A stretch of 64,000 nucleotides of DNA from Gammaproteobacteria bacterium (GTDB lineage: Bacteria; Pseudomonadota; Gammaproteobacteria; Burkholderiales; Rhodocyclaceae), in assembly GCA_029289265.1 (NCBI GenBank), contig JARFTX010000007.1:1-64000 (forward strand), read 5' to 3'. The translations under genes and the position numbers were made by a program. Below, one piece after another: positions 1 to 10,692 of this stretch. Below the pieces are notes generated by a model, which had not been told where the DNA came from, did no database searches, and saw only the letters and a program-made list of their open reading frames with translations. Each line of letters starts with the position of its first letter. Position 1 is the stretch's first letter.

Positions 1-54
1 ACTCGCGACCTCAACCTTGGCAAGGTTGCGCTCTACCAACTGAGCTATTCCCGC
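1..54 (-). tRNA. tRNA-Gly (GCC), truncated by the window edge
   Basis: Read on the minus strand, the sequence begins with the acceptor arm GCGGGAA at base 54. It continues through a normal D-arm (AGCTCAGTTGGTAGAGC) and an anticodon arm with the loop TTGCCAA, giving anticodon GCC (glycine). The T-arm and 3' end lie beyond base 1. It is downstream of pgsA, at the end of the uvrC-pgsA gene chain, where tRNA genes are often found in proteobacteria. Confidence 0.93.
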
Positions 55-91
55 CCGAAAGACCGCCATTATAGTTGCCGCATGCCGCCTG

Positions 92-691
92 TCAACCCGG
101 TTTCTGGCCGCCCCCGCCACGGCGTTCATGCCCGGCGAGTTGCGGCAGGGCGCGATGCAGGTAATAGCCCATCGACCACAGGGTCAGCGCGGCAGCGACG
201 TACACCAGCACGCTGCCGATCATCCGGACATCGAGGAACAGGATCGACTCATAGTAGAGCAGCATCGGGATCGCGACCATTTGCGCCGTCGTCTTGAGCT
301 TTCCGACGGTGGCGACCGCGACGCTCGCCGACTGGCCGACGCGGGCCATCCACTCGCGCAGCGCCGAGATCGTGATCTCGCGGCCGATGATGACGACTGC
401 GATGATGGCGTCGACCCGCGCAAGCTGAACCAACAGGATCAGCGCGGCGGCGACCATAAGCTTGTCGGCGACCGGATCGAGGAAGGCGCCGAAGGCCGAG
501 GTCTGGCCGAGGCTGCGGGCAAGGTAGCCGTCGAACCAGTCGGTGATCGCGGCGACGAGGAAGATCGTGGTCGCAATCAGGTTCTTGAGCGCGGGCGCGA
601 TCCAGCCGTCGGGCAGGTAGAAGACCCCGACGAACAGCGGGATCATCGCAATCCGGGCCCAGGTCAGGGTGTTGGGGATGTTGAGCGGCAT
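92..691 (-). CDS. pgsA: CDP-diacylglycerol--glycerol-3-phosphate 3-phosphatidyltransferase
   Basis: This inner-membrane enzyme makes phosphatidylglycerol phosphate, the committed step to phosphatidylglycerol and cardiolipin. The 199-residue protein carries the CDP-alcohol phosphotransferase signature DG-x2-AR-x8-G-x3-D-x3-D, visible as DGYLAR followed by GAFLDPVADK, and several hydrophobic segments. The frame is open a further 28 codons upstream, but family members begin near MPLNIPNTLT, so the ATG at 691 is chosen. It follows uvrC by about 50 bases on the same strand, the usual uvrC-pgsA pairing. No separate promoter is evident. Confidence 0.95.
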   Translation of the reverse strand: MPLNIPNTLTWARIAMIPLFVGVFYLPDGWIAPALKNLIATTIFLVAAITDWFDGYLARSLGQTSAFGAFLDPVADKLMVAAALILLVQLARVDAIIAVVIIGREITISALREWMARVGQSASVAVATVGKLKTTAQMVAIPMLLYYESILFLDVRMIGSVLVYVAAALTLWSMGYYLHRALPQLAGHERRGGGGQKPG

Positions 692-743
692 CGCGCGGGC
701 TCGTGGGGCAATGGGGTCGGGCCGGATGGCGGTCGGTCGGGGT

Positions 744-2555
744 TCAGCGCAGTTTATCGTATATCTGTTCGGCAAGCTTCCGGCTCACGCCGTCGACGCG
801 GCACAGATCCTCGACGGTGGCGGCGCGCACGCCGTCGAGCCCGCCGAAGGCCGCGAGCAGCTTGCGCCGGCGCACCGCGCCGACGCCCGGGATGTCCTCC
901 AGGCGCGAGCCGATGCGCGCCTTGGCGCGGCGCGCGCGGTGGCCGGTGATGGCGAAGCGGTGCGCCTCGTCGCGGATCTCCTGCACGAGGTGCAGTGCCG
1001 CGTGGCGGCCGCCGAGATGGAGCGGCGCGCGCGCGTCGGCAAAGACCAGCGTCTCCAGCCCCGGCTTGCGCCCTTCGCCCTTGGCGACACCGATCATCGC
1101 GACCGCCTCGAGCCCGACCTCGGCGAGGATGGCGCGGGCGGCGCCGACCTGGCCCTTGCCGCCGTCGATCAGAATCAGGTCGGGGCAGACGCCTTCGCCC
1201 GCCGCGACTTTGCCGTAACGGCGCTCGAGCACCTGGCGCATCGCCGCGTAATCGTCGCCGGCGGTGATGCCCGCGATGTTGTAGCGGCGATACTCGGAAG
1301 GCTTCATCGCGCCGTTCTCGCACACCACGCAGGAGGCGACGGTGGCCTCGCCCAGGGTGTGGCTGATGTCGAAGCACTCGATGCGCTGCGGTGACTCGGG
1401 CAGGTCGAGCGCCTCGCGCAGCGCGTCGAGCCGCGCCTCGATGCGGCCGGTGTCGCGCAGGCGCGACTGGATCGCGAGCTTGGCGTTGTTCTCGGCCATC
1501 TCCATCCAGGCCTTCTCGCTCGCGCTGCGCGGTGCGAGCGGCGCGCCGGGCTTGTCGGCGATCTCGGCCATCAGCGCGCGCACCGGCTCGAGTGGCACGT
1601 TCACAAGCAGCCGCCCCGGCAACGCGTGGTCGCGGTAGTGCTGCTCGACGAAGGCGAGCGCCGCATCGAGCGCGCCGCAGCCGGCGGCGCTGGTCGGAAA
1701 CTGCGGCCGGTCGCCGAGGTGGCGGCCGCCGCGCACCATCGCGATGTTGATGCAGACGAGCCCACCCTCCTCGACCGCGGCGACGATGTCGACGTCTTCG
1801 TTGCGCCCGCTGTCGACGAACTGGCGATGCAGCACCGCCTGCAGCACGCGGATCTGGTCGCGGCAGGCGGCGGCCTCCTCGAAGGCGAGCCGCTCGGCGG
1901 CGGCCGTCATGCGCGCGGTCAGGTCGTCGATCACCTCGTTCGCCCGCCCATCGAGAAAGCGTGTCGCCAGCTGGACGTCGGCGGCGTAGGCGTCGCGCTC
2001 GATCAAACCGACGCACGGCGCGGTGCAGCGCCGGATCTGGTGCAGCAGACAGGGGCGCGAGCGGTTCTGGAACACCGGGTTCTCGCAGGTGCGCAGCCGG
2101 AAGGTCTTCTGCAGCAGCTGGATGCTCTCGCGTACCGCGCCGGCGTTGGGAAACGGCCCGAAGTAGCGCGCCCCCTTGGCAAACGCGCCGCGGTGGTAGG
2201 CGAGCCGCGGGAACTCGTCGCCGGAGAGACAGATGTAGGGATAGCTCTTGTCGTCGCGGAAGAGGATGTTGTAGCGCGGCGCGAGGCTCTTGATGAGGTT
2301 GTTCTCGAGCAGCAGCGCCTCGGCCTCGGAGCGCGTCGGCGTGACGTCGACGCGCTCCACCTGGGCGACCATCATCGCGATGCGCGGGCTTGCCTGGGTG
2401 CGCTGGAAATAGCTCGAGACGCGCCGCCTGAGGTTCTTCGCCTTGCCGACGTAGAGCACCCGCTCCTCGGCGCCGATCATGCGATAGACGCCGGGCTCCT
2501 CGGGCACCGTGCGCAGGAAGGACTTGGCGTCGAAGGTCCGGGGTGATTCAGTCAT
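744..2555 (-). CDS. uvrC: UvrABC excinuclease subunit C
   Basis: UvrC makes both incisions in nucleotide excision repair after UvrB has marked the lesion. The 603-residue protein shows an N-terminal GIY-YIG domain (GVYRMIG, then VLYVGKAKNLRRR). Next come a Cys-containing region (CLLHQIRRCTAPC), a UVR segment and the RNase-H-like endonuclease part (RIECFDISHTLG, LILIDGGKGQ). The C-terminus has helix-hairpin-helix repeats (DIPGVGAVRRRKLL). The frame is open far upstream of ATG 2555, but MTESPRTFDAKSFL matches the usual family start. Its partner uvrB is elsewhere in this window (30193-32250). Confidence 0.97.
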   Translation of the reverse strand: MTESPRTFDAKSFLRTVPEEPGVYRMIGAEERVLYVGKAKNLRRRVSSYFQRTQASPRIAMMVAQVERVDVTPTRSEAEALLLENNLIKSLAPRYNILFRDDKSYPYICLSGDEFPRLAYHRGAFAKGARYFGPFPNAGAVRESIQLLQKTFRLRTCENPVFQNRSRPCLLHQIRRCTAPCVGLIERDAYAADVQLATRFLDGRANEVIDDLTARMTAAAERLAFEEAAACRDQIRVLQAVLHRQFVDSGRNEDVDIVAAVEEGGLVCINIAMVRGGRHLGDRPQFPTSAAGCGALDAALAFVEQHYRDHALPGRLLVNVPLEPVRALMAEIADKPGAPLAPRSASEKAWMEMAENNAKLAIQSRLRDTGRIEARLDALREALDLPESPQRIECFDISHTLGEATVASCVVCENGAMKPSEYRRYNIAGITAGDDYAAMRQVLERRYGKVAAGEGVCPDLILIDGGKGQVGAARAILAEVGLEAVAMIGVAKGEGRKPGLETLVFADARAPLHLGGRHAALHLVQEIRDEAHRFAITGHRARRAKARIGSRLEDIPGVGAVRRRKLLAAFGGLDGVRAATVEDLCRVDGVSRKLAEQIYDKLR

Positions 2556-2587
2556 GGGCTTCGCGCGGGCACTGCCTGTGCCCTGCG

Positions 2588-3685
2588 TCAGGCGCCCTCG
2601 CCCGTCAGCGCCGCCACCGCCGCGCGCGCCTCGCGGTAGGCCGGATGGAGCTCGAGGTCGAACAGGTCGCCGTGGCGTGCCGTCGCGCGCAGGGCGAGGA
2701 TGCGTGCGCGGCTCTCGTCGGCGACCGTCGGCGCCCAGCGGTCGAGCAGCTCGACGACCAGATCGGGACGGTTGCACACCAGCACCATGTCGCAGCCGGC
2801 CGTGTGCGCAGCCCGCGCCCGGGCGACGATGTCACCGACCACGGTCGCTCCCTCCATCGTCAGGTCGTCGCTGAAGACGACGCCGCCGAAGCCGAGCCGC
2901 CCGCGCAGCACCTCCTGCAGCCAGAACGGCGAAAACCCGGCCGGATTCGGGTCGATGTGCTCGTAGATCACGTGGGCCGGCATCACGCCCGCCAGGCGCT
3001 TGCCGAGCCTCTGGCGGTAGGGCGCGAGATCCGCCTCCCAGATCGCATCGAAGTCGCGCGGATCGACCGGGACGTCGACGTGCGAGTCGGCCTCGACGAA
3101 GCCGTGCCCGGGAAAATGCTTGCCGACGCAGCCCATGCCCGCCTCGGCCATGCCGGCGGCGAGCGCGCCGGCGAGCTTGGTGACGATCTGCGGGTCGCGG
3201 TGGAAGGCGCGGTCGCCGATCACGCGGCTGCCGCCGTAGTCGAGGTCGAGCACCGGCGTGAAGCTCAGATCGACGCCGTGGGCGAGCAGCTCGGCAGCCA
3301 ACACGAAGCCGGTCGCCCGCGCCGCCTCCAGCGCCGCGACGTGCTCGTCCTGCCACAGCGCACCGAGCGTGCGCATCGCCGGCAGGCGCGTGAAGCCGTC
3401 GCCGCGAAAGCGCTGCACCCGCCCGCCCTCGTGGTCGACGGCGATGATGGGCGCCGGATCGCGCACCGCGCGGATCGCCGCGGTGAGCGCCTGAAGCTGC
3501 TCGGAGCCCGTGAAGTTGCGCGCGAACAGGATCACGCCGCCGACGAGCGGGTCGCGCAGGCGCTCGCGTTCGTCCGCGGTGAGCTCGGTGCCGGCGACGT
3601 CGAGCATCACCGGGCCGAGCGGAATGCGCAGCGGCTCGTCGGCGGGCTCCGGGTACGGCAGGTCGAAATCAGTCTGGGCAGTCAT
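2588..3685 (-). CDS. nagZ: Beta-N-acetylhexosaminidase (glycoside hydrolase family 3)
   Basis: NagZ is a cytoplasmic enzyme that removes N-acetylglucosamine from anhydro-muropeptides during peptidoglycan recycling. The 365-residue protein is family-sized. It shows the substrate-binding motif KHFPGHG (about residues 189-195), AVDHEGGRVQR near residue 82, and the nucleophile motif SDDLTM near residue 272. It is a single (beta/alpha)8 domain without a signal peptide. Its start overlaps the acpS stop by four bases, so translation is probably coupled. Confidence 0.96.
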   Translation of the reverse strand: MTAQTDFDLPYPEPADEPLRIPLGPVMLDVAGTELTADERERLRDPLVGGVILFARNFTGSEQLQALTAAIRAVRDPAPIIAVDHEGGRVQRFRGDGFTRLPAMRTLGALWQDEHVAALEAARATGFVLAAELLAHGVDLSFTPVLDLDYGGSRVIGDRAFHRDPQIVTKLAGALAAGMAEAGMGCVGKHFPGHGFVEADSHVDVPVDPRDFDAIWEADLAPYRQRLGKRLAGVMPAHVIYEHIDPNPAGFSPFWLQEVLRGRLGFGGVVFSDDLTMEGATVVGDIVARARAAHTAGCDMVLVCNRPDLVVELLDRWAPTVADESRARILALRATARHGDLFDLELHPAYREARAAVAALTGEGA

Positions 3686-4059
3686 GGCGTCTCGATCACC
3701 GCGAAGGCGACGACGTAGTCGGCCTCGTCGGTCAGGCTCAGGTGGGCGGTCAGGCGCCGTTCGGCCATGTAGCCGGAGAGCGGCCCGTCGAAGCGGTAGA
3801 GCGGCTTGCCGAGCGCATCATGCGCGACCGACAGCGCGTGGAAGGTCGCCGGTACTGCGACGCCGGTGCCGAGCGCCTTGCCGAAGGCCTCCTTGGCGGC
3901 GAAGCGCTTGGCGAGAATGCGCGCCGGGTCGCGGCTGGCGGCGAACTCGTCGCGCTCGGCCGGCGCCAGCACGCGCTCGGCGAAGCGCGCGCCGTGGCGC
4001 TCGAGCGAGGCGCGGATGCGTTCGATGCGGACGATGTCGGTGCCGATGCCGTGGATCAT
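3682..4059 (-). CDS. acpS: Holo-[acyl-carrier-protein] synthase
   Basis: AcpS transfers 4'-phosphopantetheine from CoA to the serine of acyl carrier protein; its likely substrate AcpP is encoded at 18302-18541. The protein has 125 residues, normal for the family. The metal-binding Asp is in GTDIVRIERI near the N-terminus, and the second signature FAAKEAFGKALGTG is near residue 70. It sits between pdxJ and nagZ; the pdxJ-acpS pairing is widespread in proteobacteria. Confidence 0.96.
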   Translation of the reverse strand: MIHGIGTDIVRIERIRASLERHGARFAERVLAPAERDEFAASRDPARILAKRFAAKEAFGKALGTGVAVPATFHALSVAHDALGKPLYRFDGPLSGYMAERRLTAHLSLTDEADYVVAFAVIETP

Positions 4060-4084
4060 GTGCGCGCTTCCCGACCGGCTCGGC

Positions 4085-4840
4085 TCACGCCGGCCGCCCC
4101 GCGGCCTCGCGCATCAGGCGCTTCATCTCCCGCACTGCCTCGCGCAGGCCGGAGAACACGGCGCGGCTCACGATGGCGTGACCGATGTGCAGCTCGCGCA
4201 CGCCGGGCAGGCGTGCGATCGGCTGAACGTTGTAGTAGTTGAGCGCATGGCCGGCGTTGAAGCGCATGCCGAGCGCCCGGATCGCCTCGCCGGCGGCGCG
4301 GACCTTGTCGATCTCGGCGACCACGGCAGGGCTCAAGGCATCGCGCCCGGCCTTGTGAAAGGCGTGGGCGTACGGACCGGTGTGCACCTCGCAGACGCGC
4401 ACGCCGATGCGCGCGGCGGCTTCGACCTGGGCGACGTCAGGATCGATGAAGGCGCTGGTGACGATGCCGGCCTCGCCCAGACGCGCGACGATCACACGCA
4501 GGCGCGCCTCCTGCCCGACCACGTCGAGCCCGCCCTCCGTGGTGATCTCCTGGCGCGCCTCGGGCACCAGCATCGCCATCTCGGGGCGCAGCGCGCAGGC
4601 GATGGCAACCATCTCTTCGGTGGCGGCCATCTCCAGGTTGAGCTTGACCTGGGTGAGGTCTCGCAGCTTGCGCACGTCCTCGTCCTGGATGTGGCGCCGG
4701 TCCTCACGCAGATGCACGGTGATGCCGTCGGCGCCGCCCAGGTGCGCCTCCACCGCTGCCCATACCGGATCGGGCTCCCAGGTGCGGCGCGCCTGGCGCA
4801 GCGTGGCGACGTGGTCGATGTTTACGCCCAGTTCGATCAC
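4085..4840 (-). CDS. pdxJ: Pyridoxine 5'-phosphate synthase
   Basis: PdxJ condenses 1-deoxyxylulose 5-phosphate with 3-amino-2-oxopropyl phosphate to give pyridoxine 5'-phosphate (vitamin B6 synthesis). The 251-residue protein begins [18 protein letters not shown] and contains [16 protein letters not shown] and [14 protein letters not shown], all typical of the family. The start codon is GTG at 4840. It overlaps the recO stop by four bases (GTGA), which supports this start and suggests translational coupling. Confidence 0.97.
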   Translation of the reverse strand: MIELGVNIDHVATLRQARRTWEPDPVWAAVEAHLGGADGITVHLREDRRHIQDEDVRKLRDLTQVKLNLEMAATEEMVAIACALRPEMAMLVPEARQEITTEGGLDVVGQEARLRVIVARLGEAGIVTSAFIDPDVAQVEAAARIGVRVCEVHTGPYAHAFHKAGRDALSPAVVAEIDKVRAAGEAIRALGMRFNAGHALNYYNVQPIARLPGVRELHIGHAIVSRAVFSGLREAVREMKRLMREAAGRPA

Positions 4841-5559
4841 AATTCCTGAAACTCCTTGAGTACGCGGCGGGACTCCAGCGGCTGCCCGCCCAGGTAGTGG
4901 TGGATGAGCCGGCGCAGCAGATCGCGGCTCTGCTGCAGCGTCTCGGCACGCTCGAACTCGCCGCGCGCCATGTCGAGCAGGGTGCGGCCGCTCACCGCTC
5001 GCGCGTCGGCCGCGTCGGCGCCGGCGGCGACCGGACCCTTTTCGATTATATAGAGGTAGTGCGCGCCGGCATCGACCGGCTCGCCGCTGTCGGCATCGAC
5101 GTCGAGCCCGATGCCGTAGCCCAGCTCGCGCAGCAGCGCCAGCTCGAAGCGGCGCAGCACCGGAGACGGCGAACGCGCACGGGCGAGCTCGGCGAGCGCC
5201 GCGGCATAAGCCTCGAACAGCGCCGGGTGGGGATCCTCACGTGCGGAAAGGCGAACCAGCAGTTCGTTGAGATAGTAGCCGCAGAGCAGCGCGCGGCCCT
5301 GAAGCAGCGGCTGGCCGCCCTGCCATTCGGCCCGCACCAGCGTCTTGACCTCGCCACCGCCGCTCCAGTCGACACGCAGGGGCTGGAAGGCCATCAGCAC
5401 ACCGCGGAGCGCCGACATCGGGCGACGCGCGCCCTTCGCCACCATCGCCACCCGTCCGTGGTCGCGTGACAGCATCTCGACGATCAGGCTGGTCTCGCGC
5501 CAGGGATAGCTGTGCAGGACGAAGGACGGCTGCTGCTCGATGCGCTGCCTGATGCTCAC
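4837..5559 (-). CDS. recO: DNA repair protein RecO
   Basis: RecO works with RecR to load RecA on SSB-coated single-stranded DNA. The 240-residue protein has the N-terminal OB-fold region ([21 protein letters not shown]) followed by a helical C-terminal part containing [11 protein letters not shown] and a family-typical [15 protein letters not shown]. The start is GTG at 5559. The upstream gene era ends about 45 bases away, and the era-recO-pdxJ order is classical for proteobacteria. Confidence 0.95.
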   Translation of the reverse strand: MSIRQRIEQQPSFVLHSYPWRETSLIVEMLSRDHGRVAMVAKGARRPMSALRGVLMAFQPLRVDWSGGGEVKTLVRAEWQGGQPLLQGRALLCGYYLNELLVRLSAREDPHPALFEAYAAALAELARARSPSPVLRRFELALLRELGYGIGLDVDADSGEPVDAGAHYLYIIEKGPVAAGADAADARAVSGRTLLDMARGEFERAETLQQSRDLLRRLIHHYLGGQPLESRRVLKEFQEL

Positions 5560-5604
5560 GACAAATGACCAGCGATGGACGCGCCCGGCGCACCGGGCAT
5601 CAGG

Positions 5605-6522
5605 CTATTCGTAGCCGAGGCTCTTGAGCGCGCGCTCATCGTCCGCCCATCCGCTTCGGACCTTGACCCACACCTCGAGATACACCTTGCCGTCGAAGAG
5701 TTTCTCCAGCTCGACGCGCGCCTCCGAGGCGATGCGCTTGAGTTGCTCACCACCCTTGCCGATGACGATGGCCTTGTGAGCGGCCTTGTCAACAATGACT
5801 GCAGCATGGATGCGGCGCAAGGCGCCTTCGGTCTCGAATTTCTCGATCTCGACCGCGATGCCGTAGGGCAGTTCGTCGCCGAGCAGACGGAAGAGCTTCT
5901 CGCGCAGGAACTCGGAGGCGAGGAAGCGCTCGCTGCGGTCGGTGATCTCGTCAGCCTCGTACATCGGCTGGCCTTCGGGCAGCAGCGGCTGGGCGGCACG
6001 CACCAGTTCCTCGATATGCGTGCCGCGCTCGGCGCTCAGCGGCACGATCTCGACGAACGGATAGACGCCGCGCAATCGGTCGATAAAGGGCAGCAGCTGC
6101 TTCTTGTCGGCGAGGCGGTCGACCTTGTTGATGACGAGCACGACCCGGGCATCCTTCGGCAGGACGGACACGACCTTCTCATCGTCCTCGCCGAAGCGGC
6201 CGGCCTCGACGACCAGGAAGACCAGATCGACGGAAGCGAGCGCCTGCGTGACGTTGCGGTTCATCGCGCGGTTGAGGGCGCTGCGATGACGGGTCTGGAA
6301 GCCCGGCGTGTCGACGAACACGAACTGGGCGTCGTCGCGCGTCAGAATGCCGGTGACACGGTGGCGCGTGGTCTGCGCCTTGCGCGAGACGATGCTGATC
6401 TTTTGCCCGATCAGCCGGTTCAGCAGCGTGGACTTGCCGACATTGGGTCGCCCGACGATGGCGACGAAGCCGGTACGGAACGACTCGACAGCGCCCGGCG
6501 CCGATGAGGATTCGGTGCTCAT
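5605..6522 (-). CDS. era: GTPase Era, ribosome assembly factor
   Basis: Era is an essential GTPase that binds 16S rRNA and helps 30S subunit maturation. The 305-residue protein shows G1 GRPNVGKS, G3 DTPGFQT and G4 NKVD, and a C-terminal KH RNA-binding domain with [12 protein letters not shown]. The ATG at 6522 is chosen because it overlaps the rnc stop by four bases and the sequence just before it is not conserved in the family. The short acidic N-terminal tail before the G domain is slightly longer than in E. coli Era. Confidence 0.97.
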   Translation of the reverse strand: MSTESSSAPGAVESFRTGFVAIVGRPNVGKSTLLNRLIGQKISIVSRKAQTTRHRVTGILTRDDAQFVFVDTPGFQTRHRSALNRAMNRNVTQALASVDLVFLVVEAGRFGEDDEKVVSVLPKDARVVLVINKVDRLADKKQLLPFIDRLRGVYPFVEIVPLSAERGTHIEELVRAAQPLLPEGQPMYEADEITDRSERFLASEFLREKLFRLLGDELPYGIAVEIEKFETEGALRRIHAAVIVDKAAHKAIVIGKGGEQLKRIASEARVELEKLFDGKVYLEVWVKVRSGWADDERALKSLGYE

Positions 6523-7202
6523 GCCTTGATGCCTCTGAGTTGCGCGAGGGCGTGCTGCGCGGATTGCTGCTCGGCCGCGCGGCGGCTCGGCCCGCGCCCG
6601 GTGGTGCGCAGATCGAACGCCTCGATGACGCACATGACCTCGAAATCCTGGGCATGGGCCTCACCGTGCACGTCCACGGTCACATAGTTGGGCAAGGGCA
6701 GCTTGCGCCCCTGCAGCAGTTCCTGCAACGCCGTCTTGGGATCCTTGAGCGCTTGGGCCGGATCGATCTCCGAGATCATCACGGCGTAGAGCCGGTCGAT
6801 CACGTTCTTGACCGCCGTAAAGCCGCCATCCAGATACACGGCGCCGAACACGGCTTCGAGCGCGTCGGCCAGAATCGATGGCCGGCGAAAGCCGCCGCTT
6901 TTCAGCTCGCCCTCGCCCAAGCGCAGCACGGCGCCCAGTTCCAGTTCGTTGGCGACCCGGTGCAGGCCTTCCTGGCGCACCAGCGAGGCCCGCAGCCGCG
7001 ACAGCTCGCCCTCACGCAGTTCGCCGAAACGCTCGAACAGCGCGATTGCCGTCACGCAGTTGAGGAGACTGTCACCGAGAAACTCGAGCCGCTCGTTGTT
7101 CGGCTGACCGAAGCTGCGATGCGTGAGCGCCTGTTCGAGCAGCATCCGGTCGCGAAAGCGGTAGCCGAGTCGCTGCTGCAATCGCTCGGGGTCACCGCTC
7201 AC
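6519..7202 (-). CDS. rnc: Ribonuclease III
   Basis: RNase III cleaves double-stranded RNA in rRNA precursors and in mRNAs. The 227-residue protein has the catalytic signature [10 protein letters not shown] near residue 36 and a C-terminal double-stranded RNA-binding domain (residues about 155-225) ending [16 protein letters not shown]. The start codon is GTG at 7202, overlapping the preceding gene's stop by four bases. The pairing rnc-era is near universal in proteobacteria. Confidence 0.97.
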   Translation of the reverse strand: MSGDPERLQQRLGYRFRDRMLLEQALTHRSFGQPNNERLEFLGDSLLNCVTAIALFERFGELREGELSRLRASLVRQEGLHRVANELELGAVLRLGEGELKSGGFRRPSILADALEAVFGAVYLDGGFTAVKNVIDRLYAVMISEIDPAQALKDPKTALQELLQGRKLPLPNYVTVDVHGEAHAQDFEVMCVIEAFDLRTTGRGPSRRAAEQQSAQHALAQLRGIKA

Positions 7203-7561
7203 AATTTTCCTGCCGACGAGGCGCTGAAGTCGAAAAGGAGACTCACGTTACCCGCTACCGGAACCTTGCGCGCGTACTCGATCTCGACCACGGTCTTGCC
7301 GCCCTGCTTGTAGATATTCAGGTCCGCGCCGCGGACGCTGACGACGTTGTCGATCTGGCCTCGACGATCGAAGCTGCGGCGCAGCTCCGAGATGGCCGCC
7401 CCGCCGTCGCCCTCGTCGGCGATGACATTGACGATGCGCTGCACCGCCATGTACTCGGTGATCGCCGGCACCGCGCGAAAGGCGATCAGGAGCGCAAAGG
7501 CGAGCAAGGCGCCGACGATGAGCAGGCTGACCAGGGTCAGCCCCTGCTGCTTGCCGTTCAT
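7199..7561 (-). CDS. DUF4845 family single-pass membrane protein
   Basis: Function unknown. The 120-residue protein has a short polar N-terminus (MNGKQQG), one hydrophobic segment (TLVSLLIVGALLAFALLIAF, about residues 8-27) and a periplasmic-type tail with alternating beta-strand character. Proteins of this family are found between lepB and rnc in many beta- and gammaproteobacteria. The ATG at 7561 is preferred over a TTG seven codons upstream, because AGGAG lies about 10 bases before it and the longer version would overlap that site. It overlaps rnc by four bases. Confidence 0.85.
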   Translation of the reverse strand: MNGKQQGLTLVSLLIVGALLAFALLIAFRAVPAITEYMAVQRIVNVIADEGDGGAAISELRRSFDRRGQIDNVVSVRGADLNIYKQGGKTVVEIEYARKVPVAGNVSLLFDFSASSAGKL

Positions 7562-7578
7562 GTGCGAGGTTCTCCTCT

Positions 7579-8367
7579 TCAATTGAATCCACCGATGCGT
7601 TTCATGTCGCTGAAGTTGAACCAGATGAAGAAGGCTCGACCGACGATGTTCTCGTTCGGCACGAAGCCCCAGACCCGGCTGTCACTGCTCGCGTCACGAT
7701 TGTCGCCCATCACGAAATAATGCCCTTCGGGCACGGTGCATGCCAAGCCCGATGCCGTATACGTGCATCGGTCGCGATGCGGAAAATCGAGCACGTGCGG
7801 TATGAAGGGCGGGATGTCGCGCTCGATCAGCACCGAGTGCTCGACCACGCCGAGGCGTTCGCGGTACATCGGCGAATAGTAGAGGCGATCCGTGTGCAGG
7901 AACTCGCCCTCGTCGATCAGCTCAACCACCTCGCCATTGATGCGCAGGCGCTTGTCGAAATATTCGACGCGATCGCCCGGCAACCCTACGACGCGCTTGA
8001 TGTAATCGACCGACGGATCGGCCGGGTAACGGAACACCATCACGTCGCCGCGCTGCGGATCGTTGATCGCGATGACCTTCTTGTTGATCACCGGCAGCCG
8101 GATGCCGTAGGTCCACTTGTTCACGAGGATGAAATCGCCGACCGCGAGCGTCGGGATCATCGAGCCGGACGGAATCTTGAACGGCTCGACCAGAAAGGAG
8201 CGCAGCACGAACACGATCAGGATGACCGGGAAGAAGCTCGCACCGTACTCGACCCACCACGGCGCCGGCGTGCCGGGCGCACGGTGCTTGCGGGCGACGA
8301 AGCGGTCGAGCAGCCACAAGGCTCCAGTGACGACGAGGAGCAGAAAGAGGATCAGCGCGAAATTCAC
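7579..8367 (-). CDS. lepB: Signal peptidase I
   Basis: LepB removes signal peptides from exported proteins at the outer face of the inner membrane. The 262-residue protein has two N-terminal hydrophobic segments, the nucleophile Ser69 in IPSGSM, the general-base Lys124 in DYIKRVVGLPGD, and box E MGDNRDASSDSR near the C-terminus. The start is GTG at 8367, preceded by GGAG at a good distance. The lepA-lepB order with a short gap indicates co-transcription. Confidence 0.97.
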   Translation of the reverse strand: MNFALILFLLLVVTGALWLLDRFVARKHRAPGTPAPWWVEYGASFFPVILIVFVLRSFLVEPFKIPSGSMIPTLAVGDFILVNKWTYGIRLPVINKKVIAINDPQRGDVMVFRYPADPSVDYIKRVVGLPGDRVEYFDKRLRINGEVVELIDEGEFLHTDRLYYSPMYRERLGVVEHSVLIERDIPPFIPHVLDFPHRDRCTYTASGLACTVPEGHYFVMGDNRDASSDSRVWGFVPNENIVGRAFFIWFNFSDMKRIGGFN

Positions 8368-8422
8368 GGGGACTCCGTCCTTGTGTTCTTGGAATGGGAT
8401 CGGGGCGGACGGCCGGCGCTCA

Positions 8423-10222
<1,800 letters not shown>

Positions 10223-10422
10223 AGGACAACGAAAGAGGGAGCTCGCGAGCCCGTCGTCGGGAGCGAATCAGGATGGGGAACGTGCGCGGACTTGCTCCAT
10301 CTCCGGGCTCATGGAGATTCCACGCGCTGTATGGGGAAACCGGCACCCTCCGCCTCGCTGAATCGCCCGACCGGAATTCGACACATGCGCCGGAGCACCC
10401 GGGATGAACGGATGAAGCGTGA

Positions 10423-10692
10423 CTAAGGCGCGGATTTTAACGGAAAACGGCCGAAATGGGCACGCACCGCAGGCTCGTCGAGATGGTAATGGCACAGGTA
10501 GGTATCGCCCGCCAGAAGCACGGGCACCATCTCGTCCCAGCGCGCCTCGAGCTCGGGGTCGGCATCGACGTCGACAACGCGCACGGCAAGCCCCAATTCG
10601 GCCGCGAGCGGCTCGAGTTGCGCGATCAAGTCGTGGCACAGATGGCGCCACTCCCGGCTCAACACGGTCAGCTCACGATCGGCTGGCGTCAT
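10423..10692 (-). CDS. Glutaredoxin-family (DUF836-like) small protein
   Basis: An 89-residue protein with a thioredoxin-fold pattern: a beta strand (LTVLSREWRHLCHDL), a helix, then AVRVVDVDADPELEARW and the cis-Pro-like MVPVLLAGD. Related small glutaredoxin-like proteins usually have a CxxC or CxxxC near the first strand; here only a single Cys (RHLCHDL) is present at that place, so a redox role is uncertain. The ATG at 10692 overlaps the mucD stop by four bases. Such a gene directly after mucD is common in betaproteobacteria. Function is inferred from fold only. Confidence 0.75.
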   Translation of the reverse strand: MTPADRELTVLSREWRHLCHDLIAQLEPLAAELGLAVRVVDVDADPELEARWDEMVPVLLAGDTYLCHYHLDEPAVRAHFGRFPLKSAP